From positions 1-64,000 of the forward strand of contig NZ_WWIR01000643.1 in assembly GCF_009863025.1 (NCBI RefSeq): a stretch of DNA of 64,000 nt, given 5' to 3'. The stretch is from Streptomyces sp. SID4985. Lineage in GTDB: Bacteria; Actinomycetota; Actinomycetes; Streptomycetales; Streptomycetaceae. Within the stretch, counting starts at the first letter, position 1, and every line of letters begins with the position of its first letter. The notes below the pieces were generated by a model. It had not been told where the DNA came from, did not search any database, and saw only the letters and a list, made by a program, of their open reading frames with translations. A program made the position numbers and the translations under genes. This document shows positions 43,294 through 52,149 of the stretch, in pieces.

Positions 43294-44325
43294 ATGAAGA
43301 TTCTGGTGCTTGGCGGAACCTGGTTTCTCGGACGGGCAGTTGCCCAAGCCGCACTCGATCGCGGGTGGTCTGTAGACGCCTTCAACAGGGGAAGGTCCGG
43401 CACCGCGCCGGACGGATCGCACGAGATTCACGGAGATCGCACCGTGCGCGAGGACCTGGTGCGATTGGGGCAACAGGGACCTTGGGACGCCGTGATCGAT
43501 ACCTCGGCCTCCGAGCTTGCCCCGCGCGACGTGCTGGAGGGGGCACGGGCGTTGGAACCCGTGGCGCGGAAGTATGTCTATATCTCGACCGTGAACGCCT
43601 ACCGCGGCTGGCCGAACGAGCCGCTTACGGAATCCTCGGAGTTGCTCGACGCACCGGCTGATGCCGACGTGAACTATGGGCGACTACCCGCGAACTGGGA
43701 CGGGCCCGACTGGTACTACGGTCGGCAGAAGGCTGGCGCCGAGCACGCGGCGAAGGAGGCGTTCGGAGCGCCCCGTGTCTCGATCCTGCGGCCTGGCGTA
43801 ATCCTGGGGCCCGGAGAATACGTGGGCCGCCTTCCTTGGTGGCTGCAGCGGGCTTCGAAGGGTGGAGCGATCCTTGCTCCTGGCGCCCCGAGTAAGACGA
43901 TCCAACCGGTGGACGTGCGGGACGTGGCGGCCTTCGCGCTGGACCAGGCTGCTTCGTCAAGCGGTAGTGAGTTCAATGTGACCGCACCGTTGGACCACGA
44001 CACCATGGGCGGCTTTCTCGGCGCCTGCGTCGATGCGACGGGGGGTGCCGGCGAACTTGTGTGGGCGCCTGATGATCTTCTCGTCGCGCACGGCGTGCAG
44101 CAATGGACCGAGCTGCCGCTCTGGCGCACCCACGCGGGCGTGTGGAACGTCGATTCCTCTGGCGCGCAGGCGGCAGGTCTCCGATGCCGACCTCTTGCGG
44201 AGACCGTTCGCGATACGTGGGAATGGATGCAGTCTGGCGGGGTGCCCGTCGAGCATCCGCGTTGGGCCGAGCACGGGATCTCTCCGGAGAAGGAGGCAGC
44301 GATCCTTGCCGACTTGGGCCTCTGA
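43294..44325 (+). CDS. NAD-dependent epimerase/dehydratase family protein
   Basis: The 343-residue protein has the extended SDR fold. The dinucleotide loop is GGTWFLG (residues 8-14), the active site has YVYISTVNAY with Tyr near YYGRQKAG, and the substrate part contains PGVILGPGEYVGRLPWWL. The reaction is probably on a sugar nucleotide or similar, but the substrate cannot be told. It converges with the regulator gene, three bases apart. Confidence 0.75.
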   Translation: MKILVLGGTWFLGRAVAQAALDRGWSVDAFNRGRSGTAPDGSHEIHGDRTVREDLVRLGQQGPWDAVIDTSASELAPRDVLEGARALEPVARKYVYISTVNAYRGWPNEPLTESSELLDAPADADVNYGRLPANWDGPDWYYGRQKAGAEHAAKEAFGAPRVSILRPGVILGPGEYVGRLPWWLQRASKGGAILAPGAPSKTIQPVDVRDVAAFALDQAASSSGSEFNVTAPLDHDTMGGFLGACVDATGGAGELVWAPDDLLVAHGVQQWTELPLWRTHAGVWNVDSSGAQAAGLRCRPLAETVRDTWEWMQSGGVPVEHPRWAEHGISPEKEAAILADLGL

Positions 44326-44328
44326 AGG

Positions 44329-45669
44329 TCAGCCTTCGATGGCCAGGGGGGCCGCTGCTCCGAGCCTGTTCGCTGATGCTTCCCTGGTGAAGTCCTCGAT
44401 GCGTTCACCGAGTTGGACGGCCTCAGGGGCACCCCGGAAATCAGCTTGACTCAAGTTGCCTCGGATTGCGGCCATGCGTTCAAGAGTCCCAGCTCCACGC
44501 CATTCGGTCGGCACGGAAAAGGCGGGCTCAAGGGCAGCTTGAACCCCATCAAGCTCGCCCCGCAGGAGCCGCGCTCGGGCAAGGTCCACGTGCGCCTGGG
44601 TCGAGATGAGCAGCGGACGCTGGTCTTCGGGCTTGGCGCCGAGGAGCCGGAGGGCACTCTCCGCGGCCTTCTCGGCGCCGTCTGCATCACCGAGCAAGAG
44701 GTAGGTGGTGGCATTGCTCATGGCTACGCGGTCACTCGGAAAGCCGAACTCCCCACCGATGTCGTCGTGCAGCTCATCCCGCGTACCGGTGCTCTGGTCG
44801 AGCGCGCTCCGCACCGCCCTCTCGGCGGCGACCTGGTTGCCCAGATGCCCGTAGGCGCGCCCCTCGATCACGAGCAGACGCGTCATGGCGGTGTCACCGA
44901 GCCCACCGAACTGCTGTGCTGTCCGGACGAGGCGGACTGCCTCCGCCGGGCGACCGCCCCAGAAGGCCAGGAACGCGAGCGCACCATGGGCGTACGCCTG
45001 GAGCGGCCCGTGCTCGATCACCTGACCGTACAGCGCCGCGGTACGGGACAGGGAGACAGCCGCTGGAAGAGACCCCAGGTCAAACGAGATGGCGGACAGA
45101 ATGGCAGCCGACTGACCGGCTGCCAGGTACGCCCGTGCCCGCTGACGGGGCACCTGCGTTCGTTCGAGCATCGACTGCGCGATGTCCAACAGCTCTTTCG
45201 ACCTGCGGTAGACCTCTACGGGCGACGTTCGGTTGTATCCGCGCGCAAGGGCGACGACGTCGTCGTCAAGCTGGTCGAGGGTCATGTCCGGCACGCTGAG
45301 GGAGGCGGCGTCCCCAGCATGCGCGGCGGCGTCCCGAGCAGTCATTGCTAGATCACTCTCATTGATCGTAGGTGCGTACTTCCCCGCGACATCCGGCGGC
45401 AGTTCGTTCGGCGGGCTGAGCAGATCGCGGACGGTATATCCGAACATGTACTCAAGGACGGCCGGTGCCGGGTGGTTGGGTAACCCCTTCACGCGCCCTG
45501 CCGTCCACCGGCGGAATGTCTGTTCCTCCACCGTCGCCGTGGAAGGAGGTTCGCCGGCCGCGGCAGCTAGCTCCCGTGCCGCCTTCTCGTACTCCCGTTT
45601 GAACCTGTCGTACGTCCAGCCGCGTTCCCAGACCAGCAGTTGGAGCAGCGTCCGCGCCCGCGCTCTCAT
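44329..45669 (-). CDS. regulator with N-terminal DNA-binding domain and TPR-like repeats
   Basis: I chose the ATG at 45669 (MRARARTLLQLLVWERGWTY) with GGAAG upstream, giving 446 residues. The N-terminal 100 residues look like a divergent helix-turn-helix region (TFRRWTAGRVKGLPNHPAPA). The remainder is tetratricopeptide-like (residues about 150-430). Such proteins are common regulators next to Streptomyces accessory metabolism. It is divergent from the HATPase gene across a strong hairpin. Confidence 0.7.
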   Translation of the reverse strand: MRARARTLLQLLVWERGWTYDRFKREYEKAARELAAAAGEPPSTATVEEQTFRRWTAGRVKGLPNHPAPAVLEYMFGYTVRDLLSPPNELPPDVAGKYAPTINESDLAMTARDAAAHAGDAASLSVPDMTLDQLDDDVVALARGYNRTSPVEVYRRSKELLDIAQSMLERTQVPRQRARAYLAAGQSAAILSAISFDLGSLPAAVSLSRTAALYGQVIEHGPLQAYAHGALAFLAFWGGRPAEAVRLVRTAQQFGGLGDTAMTRLLVIEGRAYGHLGNQVAAERAVRSALDQSTGTRDELHDDIGGEFGFPSDRVAMSNATTYLLLGDADGAEKAAESALRLLGAKPEDQRPLLISTQAHVDLARARLLRGELDGVQAALEPAFSVPTEWRGAGTLERMAAIRGNLSQADFRGAPEAVQLGERIEDFTREASANRLGAAAPLAIEG

Positions 45670-45965
45670 CTCCACGACTTCCTTCCAGCTGGAGGTAACG
45701 AAGGAGGCCCGTTCGGCCTGGATAAGCCCTGCCATCCAACTATCGCCCAACTTCGGCCAGGGGTTGAGATCTTGGGGGCAAGTGGGGTCCAGATGACATG
45801 TCGGTGATACCTGCGCCACCCGGCGCGGTTCAGGTGATACCCCACGTGACATGGCGGGACCGGCTCCTCAGGGGAAACCTTGATCTCCCCTCACCGTCTC
45901 CGGGCCGCGAGTCCCGGAGACGGTGAGGTCCGGTTTGCCGTCCCCACGAAGCCGAGGCCACCACC
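45670..45965. other. divergent promoter region
   Basis: The region lies between the TPR regulator and the HATPase gene. It holds a 16-bp perfect hairpin at 45889-45928 and probably both promoters. No coding frame is convincing. Confidence 0.5.
45889..45928. promoter_or_regulatory. 16-bp perfect inverted repeat
   Basis: CCTCACCGTCTCCGGG pairs with CCCGGAGACGGTGAGG over an 8-base loop. It is 38 bases upstream of the HATPase start, so it may be an operator or a leader attenuator. Confidence 0.6.
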
Positions 45966-46442
45966 ATGAGCCAGAGCACCGCCGCCCTGGAACCGGAGCG
46001 CACAGAGCCCGTGTGCCACCGTCCTGCCGCTCAACGCGCAGAGGCGGACGTGCCGCTGGAAGAGCACGTTTTTCAAGCGGTGTTCCGGCCTCACCTGTCC
46101 ATGGTCGCGGACATGCGGCTGTCGACGGCGGCCGTCTTGCGGCGGGCTGGGTTGCCGCGATGGCTCATCAGCAACGTGGTCCTGGCGGTGTCGGAACTCG
46201 TGACCAACGCGATTGAGCACGGTCAGGGTGTCGTCAAGCTGGCGATCCACGTCGCCGAGGACCTTGTCCTGGTCTCGGTGATCGACAAGAACCCGGCCCC
46301 GGCGGTGCTGAGGCAGGCGGAGCCGGACGACACCTCTGGTCGCGGCCTCCTTCTTGTTCAGGCTCTGGCCGACGCATGGGGCAGCGGGGGGCAGGAGACG
46401 TGGTGCGAGTTCCGCCGCTCCCCGAAAGGCAGGGCCGCATGA
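45966..46442 (+). CDS. RsbW-like ATP-binding regulatory protein
   Basis: The 158-residue protein is a stand-alone GHKL ATPase domain. The N box is VLAVSELVTNAIEHG (about 75-89) and the G box TSGRGLLLVQ (about 122-131). Streptomyces has many such anti-sigma-type kinases. It is translationally coupled to the next gene (ATGA) and likely regulates the downstream cassette. Confidence 0.75.
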   Translation: MSQSTAALEPERTEPVCHRPAAQRAEADVPLEEHVFQAVFRPHLSMVADMRLSTAAVLRRAGLPRWLISNVVLAVSELVTNAIEHGQGVVKLAIHVAEDLVLVSVIDKNPAPAVLRQAEPDDTSGRGLLLVQALADAWGSGGQETWCEFRRSPKGRAA

Positions 46443-46939
46443 ACTCGGCACCGGTCCAGTCGTCCGACGAGGAGTTCGCGCGTGGGGCAGGTCAGTTACT
46501 CGCGTCGTTACGTGCTTCGTTCCTTCACGACGAGGACCTGGAGAATGATCTCGACGCGATCCTCGGCGCTACCGCCGGCCCGATGGGTGTGGCTGGCGCC
46601 GGATGTCAGCGCGCACGTCGCAAGAGCCTGTTTCGCCGCCACGTCCGCGCAGCTGGCGAAATGCCGACGCCGCCTGACAACGCAGCCGTGCACGAGTTGG
46701 GGTGCGCCGTAACCCGCCTGGATCGAACGCTGGGTCAACTCGTTGGCATCGCGAAGAGCCGTCTGGGAACGCCGCCGAGTCTGGACGTCGGTCTGGTCAT
46801 CCTGCGCGCGAACGACGTGCGCAGCGCCCAGCTGTGCCCCGTAGGGGAGTTCAAGGACGATCTCGCGCATCTGCGTCGATTGGCGATGGCGGCCTCCGAT
46901 CTCCTCGACCTGCTGAGCGATGAGGAGGACGGCTGGTGA
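46439..46939 (+). CDS. hypothetical helical protein (possibly DUF6415-like)
   Basis: The 166-residue protein is helical: DEDLENDLDAILGATAGPMG, SLFRRHVRAAGEMPTP, AVTRLDRTLGQLVGIAKSRL. The layout recalls DUF6415 proteins that occur near Streptomyces biosynthetic genes, but I am not sure. It overlaps both neighbours by four bases. Confidence 0.55.
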   Translation: MNSAPVQSSDEEFARGAGQLLASLRASFLHDEDLENDLDAILGATAGPMGVAGAGCQRARRKSLFRRHVRAAGEMPTPPDNAAVHELGCAVTRLDRTLGQLVGIAKSRLGTPPSLDVGLVILRANDVRSAQLCPVGEFKDDLAHLRRLAMAASDLLDLLSDEEDGW

Positions 46940-47304
46940 GCCTGCTGCCATGTCGGTTCTGGTGCCACACCGACACTTCCGTGGAGACGCTACCCGACGA
47001 CCAGACCGTGGAGACGCCGGAGGACGCAGTCCACTGGGTCCGCGAGTCCGTCCGGGGCGTCTTCCTCTCCTTTGACCGTCGCGTGTTCCACCGGACGTGG
47101 GGGTGGCTCGGAGACCACCGGGCCGTGGACGCCGGAATCGTCCACCTTCAGGGGGGACGACCCTACGAGTTCGCCGTGAAGGTTCGAATGGGCCGTTGGC
47201 GGTGGAGCGCGCACCCGGTTCGGGTACTCCCGCTCGCCACCCTGTGCGGGCGTCCGGTCAACTCCAGTTCCAGCAGGCCCTCCGTCGTGTCGGAGGCGTC
47301 ATGA
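46936..47304 (+). CDS. hypothetical protein
   Basis: The 122-residue protein starts at an overlapping GTG. It contains DAVHWVRESVRGVFLSFDRR and YEFAVKVRMGRWRWSAHPVR, suggesting a small alpha/beta domain. Family unknown. It overlaps the GntR-like gene by four bases, so it belongs to the same operon. Confidence 0.55.
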   Translation: MSLLPCRFWCHTDTSVETLPDDQTVETPEDAVHWVRESVRGVFLSFDRRVFHRTWGWLGDHRAVDAGIVHLQGGRPYEFAVKVRMGRWRWSAHPVRVLPLATLCGRPVNSSSSRPSVVSEAS

Positions 47305-48548
47305 CATTCGAGATCGACACGACCTACAAGGACCTCCGCCGCGGTCTCTCTCAACTCGCCCGACTAGGAGTCGAGTCCAGTGATCCTGCTGACACGACGG
47401 ATGAGAGGCAGCAGGCCCAGGACCTGGTGGACTTGTGGCTGCCGCTCGCCGAGACCCGTCTACGCGAGGCCGCCGAATCGCCGTCGGATCAGGCGCGCTG
47501 GCGCAAGGCCATCCAGGGCGTGGCACCCCCCGAGGAACCGAACGCCGAGGGGGCGGAGGCCGAGGGGGCGGAGGCCGAGGGGGCGGAGGCCGAGTCGGAC
47601 TTCGTGGCCTTCCTCAGCGGCGCGCGTGTCCTTCTGCGCTGCCTGCTGGATGCTGAGCGGCCCGGCCCGCAGGTCGTCGCCATCGCTGACCGCGTACGGA
47701 AGTTGATCAAGGATGGCGAGTACCCCGCTGGGTCATGGCTGAATGTCAGTCGCATCGCCACCGAGGCCGGGTGCATGGCGGTATCAGTCGAGCGTGCGCG
47801 CGTTGCTCTCCGCGACCTTGAGGCTGAGGGGCTCATCACCTTCAACCCCTCGTCCAGTCGGCCGCGTGTCGTGGGAGAAGCCAAGGAACCCGACCAGCCG
47901 ACCCGGATCGCGGGTTGGCTTCGTGTGCTCATAGCCGAGGGCGTATATCCCCCATATTCCAACCTTCCTACGGGCGTGCAGCTGGCGCGCGCTCTGGCCA
48001 CGCAGCCGAGAGACGTCACAGCAGCGATGCGCATCCTCGCCACCGAGAAGATCCTGAACTACCGCCCCAACATGCGCAGGCTGAGAAAGCCCTGGCCGCC
48101 CACCGATGTTGCGCCGCCCCCGGAGATCGCAGATCTGGCGCAGAAGTTACGCGGCCTCGTGGCCGGGGACCTGGATCTCAGTCCCTCGAACGTCCGGATC
48201 GTCTGCCAGCGCGCGAGGAACTGGTGGCGGTGCCGAATCACGCCTCCTGTCGACCAGCTGGAGGTCACCTTCCGCACGCTGGTCGGCGCGGCCTCGCACC
48301 TCTTCACGCTCTTGGAGACGCGGCCCGCGTACCAGGACATGGACACGCTGCTGCGGCGCACGGCCGTCACCGCCCTCGTGGAGCTGCCGGATGACTTCCA
48401 GGAGCGCGTGTGGCGGACGGCATGCCTGGCCGTCGCGGTGCTCGAACTCCAGGAAGTCGCAACCGCGTTGGCGAGGCGCAGGGAGTACATCCGCCAGGTG
48501 GTGGGTCCGGACCGAGGTGCTACCGGAGGCTGCATCTTTCCCATCTGA
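47301..48548 (+). CDS. tandem GntR-type winged-helix regulator
   Basis: The 415-residue protein has two GntR-like winged helices: one at about 140-195 (IADRVRKLIKDGEYPAGSWL, VERARVALRDLEAEGLITF) and one at about 205-258 (AGWLRVLIAEGVYPPYSNLP, AAMRILATEKILNY). Before them lies an acidic GAEAE repeat made by three 15-bp tandem units (about 47548-47595). The C-terminal 150 residues are helical and unassigned. It is probably the cassette's transcriptional regulator. Confidence 0.7.
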   Translation: MTFEIDTTYKDLRRGLSQLARLGVESSDPADTTDERQQAQDLVDLWLPLAETRLREAAESPSDQARWRKAIQGVAPPEEPNAEGAEAEGAEAEGAEAESDFVAFLSGARVLLRCLLDAERPGPQVVAIADRVRKLIKDGEYPAGSWLNVSRIATEAGCMAVSVERARVALRDLEAEGLITFNPSSSRPRVVGEAKEPDQPTRIAGWLRVLIAEGVYPPYSNLPTGVQLARALATQPRDVTAAMRILATEKILNYRPNMRRLRKPWPPTDVAPPPEIADLAQKLRGLVAGDLDLSPSNVRIVCQRARNWWRCRITPPVDQLEVTFRTLVGAASHLFTLLETRPAYQDMDTLLRRTAVTALVELPDDFQERVWRTACLAVAVLELQEVATALARRREYIRQVVGPDRGATGGCIFPI

Positions 48549-48587
48549 GATACCCATCAACGAACCTGAACGAAAGGTAATTTCATA

Positions 48588-49046
48588 GTGAATAGCATGA
48601 TGCCCATCCTGCTGGCCGGTCTGGCCATCGCCGGTGTCGGCGTTCTCCGCCTCGTGCAGGCGGAGAGGCACCAGCGGCAGCGGAACATCCTGGCGACGAC
48701 CCAGATGGATCAGGAGTGGCGGCGCCACCTGGAGAGCGACCCCGAGTTGCTGAAGCTCTGGGCCCCCGAAGGCGATGACGCCATGGGCCTCGGCCAGTAC
48801 GCCCGAGTCCTGAGCGCCAACCAGCTCGTCTGCGCGCTCGCCGCCCGCTACAAGGTGGGCCTCCTGGACGCGGCCACGCTGCGTGTTCAGGCCCACTGGC
48901 TGATGTCCCGTTCAATCGGCCGCGACTACTGGGACGAGTGCAGGGCGCTCCGCGACGCCGAGGCCCTCGACCGGTTCGACCGTCGCTTCAACCGGATCTT
49001 GAACGACGAGTTCGTCCCTCGTTCGAAGGCCGACACCATCGCCTGA
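48588..49046 (+). CDS. DUF6082-like membrane-anchored protein
   Basis: The 152-residue protein starts at GTG 48588 and has one N-terminal membrane segment (MPILLAGLAIAGVGVLRLV). A cytosolic helical domain follows (EWRRHLESDPELLKLWAPEG, YWDECRALRDAEALDRFDRR). This layout is typical of the Streptomyces DUF6082 family. Function unknown. Confidence 0.65.
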   Translation: MNSMMPILLAGLAIAGVGVLRLVQAERHQRQRNILATTQMDQEWRRHLESDPELLKLWAPEGDDAMGLGQYARVLSANQLVCALAARYKVGLLDAATLRVQAHWLMSRSIGRDYWDECRALRDAEALDRFDRRFNRILNDEFVPRSKADTIA

Positions 49047-49061
49047 AACAGCCTGATTGCG

Positions 49062-49184
49062 GTGCTGAGCACCACCTCTGATCTCCGCGCTGAGCTCACC
49101 GCCACGCGCGGGCATTCCCCCCTGCCGCCGGGCGACCATCCCTCCCTCGGCCTCGGCGGCAGGGGCACCACCTCGACGCCGTAG
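49062..49184 (+). CDS. possible 40-residue peptide before the radical SAM gene
   Basis: A GTG-started frame encodes a 40-residue peptide (VLSTTSDLRAELTATRGHSP, then a Gly/Thr/Ser-rich end). It lies 31 bases before the radical SAM start. No convincing ribosome-binding site precedes it, so it may be chance. Listed because such peptides can be modification substrates. Confidence 0.2.
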   Translation: MLSTTSDLRAELTATRGHSPLPPGDHPSLGLGGRGTTSTP

Positions 49185-49214
49185 CAGATTCATCACCTCC
49201 CTAGGAGATATTCA

Positions 49215-50279
49215 ATGCTCAAGTCCGTCCGCCACCTGGAAGAGGTGGCCCGCGAGTGGACGATCAACCCCGAGGACGTCCTGCTGATCGCGCTGAACAG
49301 CTGTGGAGCGCGCTCGCCGTTGGACAAGCCGCGCATGAGGTTCCAACTGGCACTCGACTCCCGGCCGGCCGACCCGTCGTACCTGATCCTCTCTCTGGGG
49401 CGCGAGGACTCGCCCTTCGAGGTCGACGAGCACGAGCTGCGACTGCACGGTGAGCGGGTCGGCTCGATCAGCGGCATCGAGGACGATGACGCCGTGCTGG
49501 GCTACTGGCGCAACGGCACGAAGATGCTCACGCTGAACTCGAACCAGCGCTCCCAGTGCACCGGCTGCACGTTCTGCCCGAACACGCTGGAGGGGGCCTC
49601 GGACCCGGCGATCCGCGAACTCGACCTGCCCGGCTACTTCGCTACGCTCGCGGCGAACTCGGGGATGGCGGATCTGTCAGGGGTGGAGACCGTGACGGTG
49701 TGCACGGGCTGCTTCCTCTACGAGCATCTGGCGCTGGAGCACCTGGAGGGCGTGCGCGCCGCCATGCGGAGCACTGACTGCGAGGGCACGCTGCACTTCC
49801 TGTCGTCGGTCCTCACCACCGCCGAGGGCTTGGACCGGGCCGCCGATGTCGGACCGTTCCATCTGACGCTGACGGTGGAGTGCTTCACCAACAGGGCCAA
49901 CATCCTGAAGCAGTCCAAGGCCGCGCTGAGCGTCGACCAGATGGTCGAGACGCTGGGGGCGGCGAAGGAGCGGGGCATCACCACGGACTTCACCTACATC
50001 GTCGGCCTGGACCCGATCGAGGAGGCGCTGGAGAACCTGAAGCGGCTGGTACCCGTGACCACGACGTTCCCGCGGTTCCAGACGTATCAGGCGCACAACC
50101 CGTACATGGACGTCTACCGCACGCCCGGCTCGGACACGATCGACTGGAACCTCTCGATGCGCCGCACGGTCGAGGAGCTGTTCTTGGACACCGGCCTGCG
50201 CCCGCAGTGGTGGCAGAACTACCGCTCCCCGTGGGCCTACACCTTCGGCCAGGAGCCGCTGACCGGGGCACGGATCTGA
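49215..50279 (+). CDS. radical SAM-like enzyme with CX2CX2C motif
   Basis: The 354-residue protein has AGGAG upstream of the ATG. Cys115, Cys118 and Cys121 (QCTGCTFCPN) should bind the 4Fe-4S cluster, although the spacing is one residue shorter than the canonical CX3CX2C. A second CTGC follows at 163-166. The C-terminal part (TLTVECFTNRANILKQSKAA, GITTDFTYIVGLDPIEEALE) fits a radical SAM barrel. There is no SPASM or B12 domain. Substrate unknown. It starts a seven-gene cassette and overlaps the next start by one base. Confidence 0.75.
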   Translation: MLKSVRHLEEVAREWTINPEDVLLIALNSCGARSPLDKPRMRFQLALDSRPADPSYLILSLGREDSPFEVDEHELRLHGERVGSISGIEDDDAVLGYWRNGTKMLTLNSNQRSQCTGCTFCPNTLEGASDPAIRELDLPGYFATLAANSGMADLSGVETVTVCTGCFLYEHLALEHLEGVRAAMRSTDCEGTLHFLSSVLTTAEGLDRAADVGPFHLTLTVECFTNRANILKQSKAALSVDQMVETLGAAKERGITTDFTYIVGLDPIEEALENLKRLVPVTTTFPRFQTYQAHNPYMDVYRTPGSDTIDWNLSMRRTVEELFLDTGLRPQWWQNYRSPWAYTFGQEPLTGARI

Positions 50280-51442
50280 TGGCCGGGTCAATCAACTGCA
50301 CCGGCTCGGTCGTGCGGGCGGTGCGCGTGTGGCCGGTGGCGGGACAGACCGCCGGGCTGCCTGACTCGCTGCCTGATCCGATCGCCGCGGTCGCGGTGCC
50401 CCCGGCGGGGCCGTCGTGGCCGGAGCACCGGACCAGGTTCGCGGTCGAGGTGGTCGGCGACGGGGCGTCGGGCTGGCACGCTCCCGTGGGTGAGGCCGTG
50501 GCGCGGCTCGTCGTGGACACCCTCGCCGACGGGGTGGTGGGGCACGACGCGGCGGCACCACGCAAGCTCGCCTACCGGCCGCGAGCGAGCCGGCACCAAC
50601 AGGGAGCGCACGCGCGCCAGGCCGTGTCGGCCGTCGAGCTGGCGTGCTGGGACCTTGCCTCCCGGGTATCGGGACGTACGGTGCCGGAGCTGCTGGGTGG
50701 CACGGTGCGGGCGCACGTGCCGGTGTACGCGTCCGCGCTCGGTTTGGACACTGCCCACCCCGAGGCGGTGAAAGCGGCGGCGTGGATCTCCGAGCAGGGG
50801 TTCTGGGGTCAGAAGTGGCCGCTCACCAAGGAGTTGCTGCGTCAGGGTCCCGGGGCCGTCGCGCGGGTACTCGGGACCTTACGGGAGGCAGCGGGCGAGT
50901 GCCGGTTCATGGTCGACGGGCTCAGACGCTGTCGGCTGGACCAAGCACTCGCTTTGCTGCCGATCCTCGCGGACCTTCGCGTCGCCTTCGCAGAGGAGCT
51001 GCTGGAGCCGGGCGGCTTCGCCTGGGCGCGGGTGCGGGCGGCTGGAGCCGGGGTGCCTATGGCGGCCGGCGAACATGCGGTTGATGAGCACGAGCAGACT
51101 CGGCTCCTGGCCGGCGGTGCGGTGGACGTGTGGCAGACCGACCCGGGATGGTCGGGCGGCCTGGCCCGTTCCCTGCACACCGTCGAGGTCGCCGCCGACC
51201 TGGGGATCCCGACGTTCCCACACGGCGACCGGCTGTGGGCGGCGCTCGCGCTGGCCGGCGCGTGCTGCCGGGACAAGGTCCCTGCGGTGGAGTGGCACCT
51301 GACGCTGGAGCCGCTGCGGCAGCGGGTGTTCACTGATCCGGCCGCTGTCGAGGCGGGGATGCTGCCGTCCGGGCCCGGGATCGGGCTCGCCCCGACCCCG
51401 GTCACCACGTCGCCTCTTCCGGCGTGGACGGTCGGGTCATGA
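50279..51442 (+). CDS. enolase-superfamily enzyme (mandelate racemase/sugar-acid dehydratase type)
   Basis: The 387-residue protein has the capping domain (HARQAVSAVELACWDLASRV) and barrel of the mandelate racemase/muconate lactonizing group. Likely metal ligands are D213, E239 or E240, and E265. K179 (GQKWP) and H315 (FPHGD) are candidate acid/base residues, as in rhamnonate-type dehydratases. It should abstract a proton alpha to a carboxylate and probably dehydrates a sugar-acid-like substrate. It overlaps the HAD gene start by four bases. Confidence 0.75.
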   Translation: MAGSINCTGSVVRAVRVWPVAGQTAGLPDSLPDPIAAVAVPPAGPSWPEHRTRFAVEVVGDGASGWHAPVGEAVARLVVDTLADGVVGHDAAAPRKLAYRPRASRHQQGAHARQAVSAVELACWDLASRVSGRTVPELLGGTVRAHVPVYASALGLDTAHPEAVKAAAWISEQGFWGQKWPLTKELLRQGPGAVARVLGTLREAAGECRFMVDGLRRCRLDQALALLPILADLRVAFAEELLEPGGFAWARVRAAGAGVPMAAGEHAVDEHEQTRLLAGGAVDVWQTDPGWSGGLARSLHTVEVAADLGIPTFPHGDRLWAALALAGACCRDKVPAVEWHLTLEPLRQRVFTDPAAVEAGMLPSGPGIGLAPTPVTTSPLPAWTVGS

Positions 51443-52149
51443 CCGGCCCGATGGCATGGTCCGGGGTGCGGGCGGTCTGCTTCGACCTGGGCGGCACGCT
51501 GGTGCGGCCCGAGCCGGTGGCGACGACCGGCCAGGTCGCGGAGGTGTTGGGCATCTCCCTGGAGGAGGCCCGCGCCCTGATGGGCAAGGGCGCCAAGCGG
51601 CGCCTGGTCAGCCCGCGGGACCTGGCGCACGAACTCGCGGACCACTTCGGTCGCAGCGCGTTGGCCGGCCCGCTCGCCGAGGTGTTGGAGCGGGCGCGGT
51701 GCCGGGCCGAGGACCCGCAGCTCTACCCGGAGGTGCCGGACACGCTGGTCGCTTTGCGGGAGCGAGGCTTCGCCTTGTTCGCCATGACCAACGCGCTCGG
51801 CTCATCGGTGCCCGAGCAGGAGCCGGAAGTCTTCCGCACGCTGCTGGACGGGGTCTTCTACTCGGCGCGCACCGGCGCGATCAAGCCCGAGCGTGAGGCG
51901 TTCGCCGCTGTCGAGCGCGCCAGCGGGCTCCGGCCGGAAGAGCTGCTGCACGTCGGTGACTCGGTGGACGCCGACGTGCGGGGAGCCTCGTCGGCCGGGT
52001 GGCTGACGGCCTGGCTGGACCGGCACCGCGCACCCGAAGGGCTGGTGCCCGCCGCGAGTACGCCGCGCCTGCACTCCCTCGATTCCCTCTCCCTGCTGCT
52101 GCCCACCCATTCGGGCAGCAGCACGATCGCACCGGAGGTGGCCGGCTGA
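51439..52149 (+). CDS. HAD-family hydrolase
   Basis: The 236-residue protein has HAD motif I with nucleophile D16 (FDLGGTLV), motif II (MTNA), motif III (KPER) and motif IV (GDSVDADV). G18 replaces the usual second Asp of phosphatases, which is seen in part of the family and leaves phosphatase activity less certain. It most likely removes phosphate, or handles a related group, from a cassette intermediate. Overlaps on both sides show tight coupling. Confidence 0.8.
   Translation: MTGPMAWSGVRAVCFDLGGTLVRPEPVATTGQVAEVLGISLEEARALMGKGAKRRLVSPRDLAHELADHFGRSALAGPLAEVLERARCRAEDPQLYPEVPDTLVALRERGFALFAMTNALGSSVPEQEPEVFRTLLDGVFYSARTGAIKPEREAFAAVERASGLRPEELLHVGDSVDADVRGASSAGWLTAWLDRHRAPEGLVPAASTPRLHSLDSLSLLLPTHSGSSTIAPEVAG

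Noticed and set aside
49215-50279. Reading the radical SAM gene as a peptide-modifying SPASM enzyme
   Set aside because: No C-terminal Cys-rich SPASM region and no recognition-element domain. The candidate peptide upstream is weak.
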